Shown: positions 1 to 5,588 of the stretch, one piece after another | Position numbering within the stretch: position 1 is the first letter of the stretch | Layout of the letters: each line of letters begins with the position of its first letter | NCBI GenBank assembly: GCA_003155565.1 | Contig: PMDM01000256.1 | Location: forward strand, 1 to 6,241 | DNA length: 6,241 nt | Direction of reading: 5' to 3' | Source of the DNA: Methylococcaceae bacterium | Lineage (GTDB): Bacteria; Pseudomonadota; Gammaproteobacteria; Methylococcales; Methylomonadaceae | The notes under the pieces: generated by a model | Databases searched by the model: none | Told to the model about the DNA's origin: nothing | The model's input: the letters and a program-made list of their open reading frames with translations, nothing else | Made by a program: the position numbers and the translations under genes

Positions 1-1687
1 GGGTGATGTCACCGCCATAGCATTTTGCGGTCACGTCCTTGCGCATGGCCTTGACCGTTACCCGACTAATGACTTTGGTGCCTATGGCGGCTTGCACTGC
101 CACTTCGTACTGTTGGCGAGGTATCAATTCCTTGAGTTTGCTCGCCAAGTCGCGGCCGCGATAATACGAATTAGTTTTGTGAACGATCACGCTCAGCGCA
201 TCCAGCGGCTCACCGTTGACCAGAATGTCCAATTTGACGAGATCCTCCATTCGATATCCGGTGAACTCGTAATCCATGCTGGCAAAGCCACGCGACACGC
301 TCTTGAGGCGATCGTGAAAATCCAAGATTACCTCAGCAAGCGGCAACTGGTACGTGATTACCACGTAGTCTTGCGTTGCGTAGTGAATGCCCATTTGGAT
401 GCCGCGGCGCTGCTCACAGAGGGTAACGACCGGGCCCACGTGCTCCGAAGGCACGTGAATCGTTACCTTCATGATGGGTTCTTCAATGGCCTCGAGCTCA
501 CCCACCCCCGGCAACTTGGAGGGGTTGTCCACCACGATGACCTCGCCGCCCTTCTTGTGGGCGCGATACACAACGCTGGGCGCTGTCGTTATGAGGTCCA
601 AGTCGTACTCGCGCTCGAGTCGTTCTTGCACGATTTCCATGTGCAACAAGCCCAAGAAGCCGCAGCGAAAGCCGAAACCTAATGCCAACGAGGTCTCCGG
701 TTCGAATACTAACGCCGCATCGTTCAAGTTCAGTTTGTTGAGCGCTTCGCGCAGATCTTCGTAATTGTCAGAACTAACCGGATACAAGCCAGCAAAGACA
801 CGCGGTTGAACCCGTTGAAATCCGGTAAGTTGTTCTGATGCTGGATTATCAGTCCAGGTGAGCGTATCGCCGACTGGAGCGCCAAAAATATCTTTGATAC
901 CTGCGACTACATAACCGACTTCGCCGGTATTTAATATGTCCTTTTCCCAACGCTTCGGCGTAAAAACACCCACGGCATCAACCAAAAATGATTTTCCCGT
1001 GGACATGATCGTAATCTTTTGCTTTTTGCGGATACTACCGTGGACGATCCTGACCAAGGAGACGACACCCAAATAGCTATCAAACCAGGAGTCGATAATT
1101 AACGCCTGCAATGGCCCAGCCACATTGCCTTGGGGCGGCGGAATCTTGATAACCAACTGTTCGAGCACATCCCGTACGCCTAAACCGGTTTTGGCGCTAA
1201 TGAGCAAGGCTTCATCAGCCGGGATACCGATAACTTCTTCGATTTCTGCTTGTACGCGTTCAGGTTCAGCAGAAGGCAAATCGATCTTATTCAGCACCGG
1301 AACGACTTCAAGGCCTTGTTCTATTGCCGTATAGCAATTGGCGACACTTTGCGCCTCAACGCCCTGAGCGGCATCGACGACCAATAATGCGCCCTCGCAA
1401 GCCGCTAACGAGCGGGATACTTCATAGGAGAAATCGACATGTCCCGGCGTATCAATGAAATTGAGTTGATAGGTTTCGCCATCCTTGGCGACAAAATCCA
1501 GGGTGACACTTTGCGCTTTGATGGTTATGCCGCGCTCCTTCTCGATGTCCATCGAATCAAGGACTTGAGCGGACATTTCCCGTGCTGTCAGTCCCCCGCA
1601 AAGTTGAATGAAGCGATCCGCAAGTGTCGATTTACCATGGTCTATATGCGCTATGATGGAAAAGTTTCTTATGTGTTTTAAATCCAC
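1..1687 (-). CDS. lepA: Elongation factor 4 (LepA/EF-4), translational GTPase; 3' end cut by window edge
   Basis: LepA is a cytosolic ribosome-binding GTPase related to EF-G, proposed to act on stalled or mis-translocated ribosomes and on initiation or assembly. Translating the minus strand from GTG at 1687 gives 562 codons of a family near 600 residues, so about 35-40 C-terminal residues lie outside the window. Visible GTPase motifs are G1 AHIDHGKST (residues 13-21), G2 ERGITIK (51-57), G3 DTPGH (79-83), G4 NKID (133-136) and G5 SAK (164-166). EF-G-like domains follow, including the LepA-typical [35 protein letters not shown] region (about 330-365, partly quoted), and the start of the LepA-specific C-terminal domain. 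The start is fixed because an in-frame TAA, the mucD stop, lies one codon upstream. No clear Shine-Dalgarno sequence precedes the GTG, so coupling to mucD translation is likely. GC content and codon use change near position 700 (see findings). The call is certain; only the end is missing. Confidence 0.97.
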   Translation of the reverse strand, partial: MDLKHIRNFSIIAHIDHGKSTLADRFIQLCGGLTAREMSAQVLDSMDIEKERGITIKAQSVTLDFVAKDGETYQLNFIDTPGHVDFSYEVSRSLAACEGALLVVDAAQGVEAQSVANCYTAIEQGLEVVPVLNKIDLPSAEPERVQAEIEEVIGIPADEALLISAKTGLGVRDVLEQLVIKIPPPQGNVAGPLQALIIDSWFDSYLGVVSLVRIVHGSIRKKQKITIMSTGKSFLVDAVGVFTPKRWEKDILNTGEVGYVVAGIKDIFGAPVGDTLTWTDNPASEQLTGFQRVQPRVFAGLYPVSSDNYEDLREALNKLNLNDAALVFEPETSLALGFGFRCGFLGLLHMEIVQERLEREYDLDLITTAPSVVYRAHKKGGEVIVVDNPSKLPGVGELEAIEEPIMKVTIHVPSEHVGPVVTLCEQRRGIQMGIHYATQDYVVITYQLPLAEVILDFHDRLKSVSRGFASMDYEFTGYRMEDLVKLDILVNGEPLDALSVIVHKTNSYYRGRDLASKLKELIPRQQYEVAVQAAIGTKVISRVTVKAMRKDVTAKCYGGDIT

Positions 1688-1690
1688 GAA

Positions 1691-3094
1691 TTATTTATCA
1701 ATTTTCAAAGCCAAAAAAACCGGGCTGCCACGGCGCTGAATCAAAACCGCAACCGATTTACCTACGGGTAGGTTTCTGACTATTTTATCAAAGTCATGGG
1801 TATTACGGATGACATTATTCTGGATACGCAAGATGACGTCGCCAGGCTGTATTCCCGCGTCCGTTGCGACACCATTTTCAACATCTTGGACAAAAACGCC
1901 ATTTTTGATATTTTCCAAGGTTTCCCGCTGTTCGTCAGTTAGATCGGCAACACTAATCCCCAGCTTGTTGCTAGGCTTGGTTTCTACCTTATACAAAGGC
2001 GTTTTCTGATCCTCATCAGGCAACAGACCTACCTTAAACTCGATTGTCTTGGTATCACCTTGCCTGATGATGGTTAATTTACCTTCCTCGCTAATCGGGG
2101 CCATGCCGACCATAGGCGGTAAATCTGCTGACGTTTCAATCGCTTGGCCATTAAATTCCGTAATAATGTCACCGATCTGCATTCCGGCTTTTTCTGCTGG
2201 GCTGTTCGGGATTATTTTTGATACCAATGCGCCTTGCGGTTTCTTCATCCCGAATGACTCAGCCAATTGCCGAGTAACATCCTGAATTTGCACACCTAAC
2301 CAGCCATGAGCTGCTTTACCGCTGGTTTTAATCTGTTGGACGACATTCATGACCACATCCATGGGAATGGCAAACGACAAGCCCATAAAACCACCTGTTC
2401 GGCTATAGATTTGCGAATTAATGCCAACCACTTTGCCGTCCATATTGAATAAGGGCCCACCCGAATTTCCTGGATTGATGGCGACATCGGTCTGGATAAA
2501 TGGCACATAATTCCCTCCCGGCAAACTCCGTCCCTTAGCACTGACAATCCCGGCGGTAACCGATTGTTCAAACCCAAAAGGCGAGCCGATGGCTAAAACC
2601 CATTCGCCCACTTTCAATTCGTTAGGCGAACCAATATTAACCACTGGCAAATCAGTTGCTTGAACTTTTAATAAGGCGATGTCCGTCCGCGCATCCGAGC
2701 CTATCAGTTTAGCCAATAATTCACGCCGATCCGAAAACTTGACGACAATTTCGTCGGCATCTTTTACGACATGGTGATTGGTTAATATATAACCATCTTG
2801 GGAGATAATAAAACCGGAACCCAATGACTGCGTACCCTCAGAACCACCGAACCCGCCACCTTCAGGGTCGTTGAAAAAGTGCTTAAAAAGCTCCTCCATT
2901 TCGGGCGGTAAGCCTTCGGGCATTTGTTGGTTTTTTGGCATCCCTTTAACCGCTGGCCTAGCCTTTTGCGTCGTGCTAATGTTAACAACAGCCACGCCAT
3001 TGGTTTTTACCATCTCGGTAAAATCCGGTAACTGGGCAAAACTTTGGCTACCAAAAGCCATCAGAAAAACACAATAAACTACCCTTCTAAGCAT
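1691..3094 (-). CDS. mucD: Periplasmic serine endoprotease/chaperone MucD (DegP/DegQ/HtrA family)
   Basis: The product is a 467-residue HtrA-type protease that should degrade or hold misfolded proteins in the periplasm and dampen the signal activating RpoE. Residues 1-20 form a signal peptide with a likely SFA|Q cleavage site. The trypsin-like domain carries the full catalytic triad: His108 in TNHHVV, Asp138 in ARTDIALLKV and Ser211 in GNSGGPL. A Gly/Pro/Met-rich stretch (about 44-90) precedes it, at the place of the LA loop in relatives. Two PDZ domains follow, around 264-355 (GWLGVQI, with SPAEKAGMQIGD) and 375-463 (LGISV, with GIQPGDVI), the two-PDZ DegP/DegQ/MucD architecture. The ATG has a strong GGAGG four bases upstream. 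Its position between mucB and lepA matches mucD of Pseudomonas and favours this name over degQ. The gene stands 154 bp from mucB, with a promoter candidate in the gap. It ends three bases before the lepA GTG, in the same frame. Confidence 0.95.
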   Translation of the reverse strand: MLRRVVYCVFLMAFGSQSFAQLPDFTEMVKTNGVAVVNISTTQKARPAVKGMPKNQQMPEGLPPEMEELFKHFFNDPEGGGFGGSEGTQSLGSGFIISQDGYILTNHHVVKDADEIVVKFSDRRELLAKLIGSDARTDIALLKVQATDLPVVNIGSPNELKVGEWVLAIGSPFGFEQSVTAGIVSAKGRSLPGGNYVPFIQTDVAINPGNSGGPLFNMDGKVVGINSQIYSRTGGFMGLSFAIPMDVVMNVVQQIKTSGKAAHGWLGVQIQDVTRQLAESFGMKKPQGALVSKIIPNSPAEKAGMQIGDIITEFNGQAIETSADLPPMVGMAPISEEGKLTIIRQGDTKTIEFKVGLLPDEDQKTPLYKVETKPSNKLGISVADLTDEQRETLENIKNGVFVQDVENGVATDAGIQPGDVILRIQNNVIRNTHDFDKIVRNLPVGKSVAVLIQRRGSPVFLALKIDK

Positions 3095-3098
3095 AAAT

Positions 3099-3103
3099 CC
3101 TCC
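3099..3103 (-). promoter_or_regulatory. Strong ribosome binding site of mucD
   Basis: The minus strand reads GGAGG, then ATTT, then ATG. This is the best Shine-Dalgarno match in the window and it fixes the mucD start. It contrasts with lepA, mucB, rpoE and nadB, whose starts have weak or no such sequence, and it suggests that mucD is translated independently of the genes before it. Confidence 0.8.
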
Positions 3104-3139
3104 GTTACGTCCAAACAGTTAAATATAGAATAGAACACA

Positions 3140-3168
3140 ATACTACGGGCAACCCTAACACCTTTCAA
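3140..3168 (-). promoter_or_regulatory. Candidate sigma-70-type promoter for mucD-lepA
   Basis: In the gap between mucB and mucD the minus strand shows TTGAAA (3168-3163, five of six consensus bases) and TAGTAT (3145-3140, four of six), separated by exactly 17 bp. Transcription would begin near 3133, giving a leader of about 38 bases that contains the mucD GGAGG. This could supply MucD and LepA independently of RpoE. It is a pattern match only; a weaker sigma-E-like reading of the same gap is discussed in the findings. Confidence 0.45.
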
Positions 3169-3221
3169 GACGCTTTGAAAAATGTGAGTTGCTTACGCAT
3201 GAGATAAAAGATTTTTCTCTG

Positions 3222-3233
3222 TTGATTAATCAA
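3222..3233. repeat. Perfect 12-bp palindrome in the mucB-mucD gap
   Basis: TTGATTAATCAA reads identically on both strands. It lies 15 bp after the mucB stop and about 54 bp upstream of the candidate mucD -35 hexamer. An AT-rich imperfect inverted repeat (3201-3219, outer arms GAGA/TCTC) lies beside it. Neither is GC-rich or followed by a T-run like that of an intrinsic terminator. It could be an operator half-site pair, but no known regulator is identified. Confidence 0.4.
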
Positions 3234-3248
3234 GATATTCGAGAGAAA

Positions 3249-4229
3249 TCAAGGCGCGGAATTCCGAAGCTTTACTCCTTCGGAAATATATTTGACCGTT
3301 GCGGCAGGCACTTCACCTAACACCGTAAGTTGGGAATCCGCCAAGCTACGGCTTAAAGAATTGATTGCACCCACTGAATGTATTCCCTCAGGAATACGGG
3401 AATCCGGTGCCGTATCGGCTTTTTTTGATTCCAGGTAAACAGAGACAGAGGCAAAGCCGTCACTTAGCAGCAAATGGTCTACAGGCTGGTCAGATTGATG
3501 TAAGGGTTTACGGCTAAAAAAGATTTGTTTGAAGCCTAATGGCAGGGCCATCACTTCAAAAGCGGCTTGCCCTGATGAATCAGATGTGACTACACCTTCA
3601 CCACCTGACTGCGTTGGGACGCCGGCGGTCTCAACAATCTTACTCGGCGGCTGTTTATTGACCTGTATTTCGGTAAAGACTACCTGCTCCAAAACAGCCC
3701 CAGAAAGGTCGTAAACAACGGCTTTCATGGGCAAAAACTGCGCTTTGGCTATCCATATTTTTCTGATATAGCGAAAATCGTCTTTGGGCTGGATGGCAAT
3801 AACATAAGACGGCATCATCGCTACATCTTCCTCACCTACGACCTCAAATTGATAACTGGTATCCAGCTCATCCAGGTTCTTCGGGACATCGACAATAAAT
3901 GAATGCTCATAAGGCCGATGGTCAACAATCACTTGACGCGTCAATTTATACAGGCAAGTGACTTCATCGGAATTCCTGATTATTTCACGTTGGGGCGAAT
4001 TTAACGACACCAAGCGTTCTTGTTCCTGGTTTTTTTCGCTGGTATGGAAGTATTTCATCGCTTCCAGCTTGTCATTCTTTAAAAAAACAACCGTACCCTG
4101 ATAATTGGATACTTCCATTGCCTTAACCATTTTTTGGAGGATTTGTTTGGCCGTTAATGGGTTTTCAGCGGCGGAGACTGCACCCGTCGCCGCAAACAAA
4201 ATGGCAAAGAGAATCCGCAGCTCACTCAT
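3249..4229 (-). CDS. rseB: Periplasmic sigma-E regulatory protein MucB/RseB
   Basis: MucB/RseB binds the periplasmic part of the anti-sigma factor and protects it from the first stress protease; off-pathway lipopolysaccharide or lipid signals release it in studied relatives. The product has 326 residues, close to the family (about 316-318). Residues 1-20 form a signal peptide ending VSA, so it should be periplasmic. The large N-terminal lipoprotein-carrier-like domain (about 24-195) shows the family patterns SNYQGTVVFLK (41-51) and QREIIRNSDEVTC (80-92). A short linker rich in Gly, Ser and Thr (about 203-221) leads to the smaller C-terminal domain (about 222-320) with DHLLLSDGFASVSVYLE (251-267), the part that contacts the anti-sigma factor in E. 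coli. The ATG overlaps the mucA stop in an ATGA arrangement, so translation is probably coupled and the two partners made in balance. No strong Shine-Dalgarno sequence is seen. Confidence 0.95.
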   Translation of the reverse strand: MSELRILFAILFAATGAVSAAENPLTAKQILQKMVKAMEVSNYQGTVVFLKNDKLEAMKYFHTSEKNQEQERLVSLNSPQREIIRNSDEVTCLYKLTRQVIVDHRPYEHSFIVDVPKNLDELDTSYQFEVVGEEDVAMMPSYVIAIQPKDDFRYIRKIWIAKAQFLPMKAVVYDLSGAVLEQVVFTEIQVNKQPPSKIVETAGVPTQSGGEGVVTSDSSGQAAFEVMALPLGFKQIFFSRKPLHQSDQPVDHLLLSDGFASVSVYLESKKADTAPDSRIPEGIHSVGAINSLSRSLADSQLTVLGEVPAATVKYISEGVKLRNSAP

Positions 4230-4798
4230 TTCTGACCGTAGGCAGTCACTTTGGCATAGGGTTGGAACAGGACCTCACCATTGGTGTACACACTGCTATT
4301 GTGGGCTTGCAGGTAATCATTAAACTCGGCGTTTAAGGGCTGGTGATTGGGTTGTTTCAGTTTTCCCGGCTGGCTAGAAGAGCTTGGAAACTGCTGTCCT
4401 GGAACAGCCATTGCAGTTATGGTTTGGTATTTATTGCCAGAAGAGTCATCGCGGAGGCTTTGCCCCACCAGTACCGCAGCGACTAGAGTTGATGCCGCTA
4501 CTGCAAACAATTTGCGTTTTGATTGTTTATCTTGGACTTGCGAAGGCTGTTGGGGTTTTAGTTGCGGGAGGAAATAAGCCGGTTCTTGCTGGATTTCTTG
4601 AAAAACCTTATGAGAAAAATCGGATCTGACTTGATAAAACTCATCGGTCTTTAGTGCCTGACTAATGGCTTGATACCGGCACATCTTGTGTTTGATTACT
4701 TCATCTGACTGTATCTTTTTCAGCAAATCTATTGTTTCATCGTGACCCAGTTCACCATCAATGAGCCTGGAAATATTTTGATTTGTTTCTTCATACAT
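4226..4798 (-). CDS. rseA: Sigma-E anti-sigma factor MucA/RseA, single-pass inner-membrane protein
   Basis: This 190-residue protein should hold RpoE inactive at the inner membrane until regulated proteolysis (DegS/AlgW, then RseP/MucP in relatives) frees it. The cytoplasmic N-terminal domain begins with the family pattern ISRLIDGELGHDETIDLLKK (9-28) and extends to about residue 90, ending in a Gln/Pro-rich stretch. One hydrophobic helix follows (about 97-113, after KRK, consistent with a cytoplasmic N-terminus). The periplasmic tail (114-190) has a Ser/Pro/Gln-rich linker and then a more ordered end (NAEFNDYLQAHN to YAKVTAYGQK), the likely MucB-binding part. Residue 39, where RseA and MucA from E. 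coli and Pseudomonas carry Trp by my recollection, is Met here. The ATG has GGTGA six bases upstream. The gene lies 12 bp after rpoE and overlaps mucB by 4 bp, the classic sigma/anti-sigma/co-regulator operon. Confidence 0.93.
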   Translation of the reverse strand: MYEETNQNISRLIDGELGHDETIDLLKKIQSDEVIKHKMCRYQAISQALKTDEFYQVRSDFSHKVFQEIQQEPAYFLPQLKPQQPSQVQDKQSKRKLFAVAASTLVAAVLVGQSLRDDSSGNKYQTITAMAVPGQQFPSSSSQPGKLKQPNHQPLNAEFNDYLQAHNSSVYTNGEVLFQPYAKVTAYGQK

Positions 4799-4804
4799 CG
4801 AACT

Positions 4805-4809
4805 TCACC
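4805..4809 (-). promoter_or_regulatory. Ribosome binding site of mucA
   Basis: GGTGA on the minus strand lies six bases before the mucA ATG, inside the 12-bp gap after the rpoE stop. It supports the chosen mucA start and close translational linkage with rpoE. Confidence 0.55.
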
Positions 4810-4810
4810 A

Positions 4811-5401
4811 TTAATCGAGCAAAGGGTTTAACTTACTATCGATCGCCTCGCGCGCCCTAAATATGCGCGAACGAACCGTACCTACCGGGCAATCCATAGC
4901 CTCTGCAATTTCTTCATAACTCATGCCTTCAAACTCCCGCAACATAATTGCCACACGCATTTCTTCCGGCAAATTGTCAATAGCCAACTGGATGGTCTTG
5001 ACTATCTCCTCACTCAGCAACTCCCGCTCTGGAGTTTCCAAGCCTTGTAACTGCGGCGCATTTTCAATGGCTTCTGCATCTTGCACATCAACATGATAAT
5101 CAGAATTTCTTCTTGACCTCGACACCAGATAGTTTTTTGCCGTGTTAATCGCAATACGATATAGCCATGTGTAAAAAGCTGAATCCCCCCGAAAGCTCCC
5201 TAACGCCCTGTAAGCCTTAATAAAAGCTTCCTGAGCTACATCCTGGGCCTCGCTGTGATCCTTAACATAGCGATTAACCAGTTGGATAATCTTATGCTGA
5301 TACCGGATCACCAGAATATCGTAAGCTGACTTATCGCCCTGCTGAACCCGCAGTACCAGTTCTTCGTCTAATTGCTCGATTTTTCCGGTACGGTCGTTCA
5401 C
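4811..5401 (-). CDS. rpoE: ECF RNA polymerase sigma factor RpoE/AlgU (envelope stress)
   Basis: RpoE/AlgU directs RNA polymerase to envelope-stress promoters and, in pseudomonads, to alginate genes. From GTG at 5401 it has 196 residues (E. coli and Pseudomonas about 191-193). Region 2 spans about 20-90 and includes SEAQDVAQEAFIKAYRAL and FRGDSAFYTWLYRIAINTAK, nearly as in AlgU. A variable acidic linker follows (about 97-125). Region 4 (about 130-190) ends with the helix-turn-helix MSYEEIAEAMDCPVGTVRSR and IFRAREAID. The same frame opens four codons earlier at a TTG (5413, directly after an in-frame TAG). GTG is preferred because it has a GAAAG five bases upstream, matches family length, and because the sigma-E-type promoter would start transcription near 5416, leaving the TTG almost leaderless. 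The gene heads the mucA-mucB operon and seems autoregulated. Identity is very sure; the exact start is less so. Confidence 0.95.
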   Translation of the reverse strand: MNDRTGKIEQLDEELVLRVQQGDKSAYDILVIRYQHKIIQLVNRYVKDHSEAQDVAQEAFIKAYRALGSFRGDSAFYTWLYRIAINTAKNYLVSRSRRNSDYHVDVQDAEAIENAPQLQGLETPERELLSEEIVKTIQLAIDNLPEEMRVAIMLREFEGMSYEEIAEAMDCPVGTVRSRIFRAREAIDSKLNPLLD

Positions 5402-5421
5402 TAAGGCTTTCAACTATGCAA

Positions 5422-5448
5422 GTAGACAGGAATGAATGGTAAAAGTTC
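5422..5448 (-). promoter_or_regulatory. Sigma-E/AlgU-type autoregulatory promoter of rpoE
   Basis: The minus strand shows GAACTT (5448-5443), a 16-bp spacer and TCTAC (5426-5422). The published AlgU/sigma-E pattern is GAACTT, 16-17 bp, TCtgA; the -35 is exact and the -10 matches in its TCT core. It sits immediately upstream of rpoE, where both E. coli and Pseudomonas have such a promoter. Runs of A/T lie just upstream (5457-5463 and 5476-5481) and could act like an UP element. The start point would be about 5414-5417. Confidence 0.75.
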
Positions 5449-5463
5449 TCGACTAGAAAAAAA

Positions 5464-5491
5464 TTGCTATCATGCAAAAAACCGCTATTAT
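5464..5491 (+). promoter_or_regulatory. Candidate sigma-70-type promoter for nadB
   Basis: The plus strand has TTGCTA (5464-5469, four of six consensus bases) and TATTAT (5486-5491, five of six) with a 16-bp spacer. Transcription would begin near 5498, leaving a leader of about 90 bases before nadB. The repeats at 5492-5520 fall on the predicted start point, where an operator would act. This is a pattern match in an AT-rich region and could be chance. Confidence 0.35.
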
Positions 5492-5520
5492 CCACAAACT
5501 AAGGCTTGTAAGCCACAACT
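5492..5520. repeat. Cluster of short direct and inverted repeats in the rpoE-nadB divergent region
   Basis: CCACAAACT (5492-5500) and CCACAACT (5513-5520) are near-identical direct repeats with starts 21 bp apart, two helical turns. Between them lies the inverted repeat GGCTT-GT-AAGCC (5503-5514). The ten bases ACTAAGGCTT at 5498-5507 recur at 5400-5409, across the rpoE GTG. The arrangement looks like a regulator-binding site, but no known operator is recognised. Confidence 0.35.
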
Positions 5521-5588
5521 TTGGAATATCAGGACTAACGACCTGTTTATCGCTAAATAATCCGAAATCTTTCCACCTGTGAATTAGT

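Noticed and set aside
92..682. Long plus-strand reading frame of 196 codons
   Set aside because: It lies antisense to lepA, whose translation matches EF-4 throughout. The frame has no recognisable domain and exists because the GC-rich part of lepA avoids antisense stops.
1439..1681. Plus-strand frame of 80 codons over the lepA 5' end
   Set aside because: It is the antisense shadow of the strongly conserved GTPase domain of lepA and has no protein features of its own.
3201..3219. Intrinsic terminator after mucB
   Set aside because: The inverted repeat is AT-rich, has a central mismatch and lacks a following T-run on the minus strand, so stable termination is unlikely.
3222..3233. Fnr/Anr binding site
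   Set aside because: The half-sites TTGAT and ATCAA are present, but the central spacer is two bases instead of the required four.
5311..5490. Minus-strand GTG frame of about 54 codons running from the leader into rpoE, considered as an rseD-like leader peptide
   Set aside because: It has no ribosome binding site, lacks any visible resemblance to RseD, and overlaps rpoE by about 90 bases in another frame rather than ending at its start.
5485..5515. Second, sigma-70-type promoter for rpoE with GATAAT as -10 on the minus strand
   Set aside because: The -10 is good, but at 17 bp upstream the sequence matches only two of six -35 bases and there is no proper extended -10.
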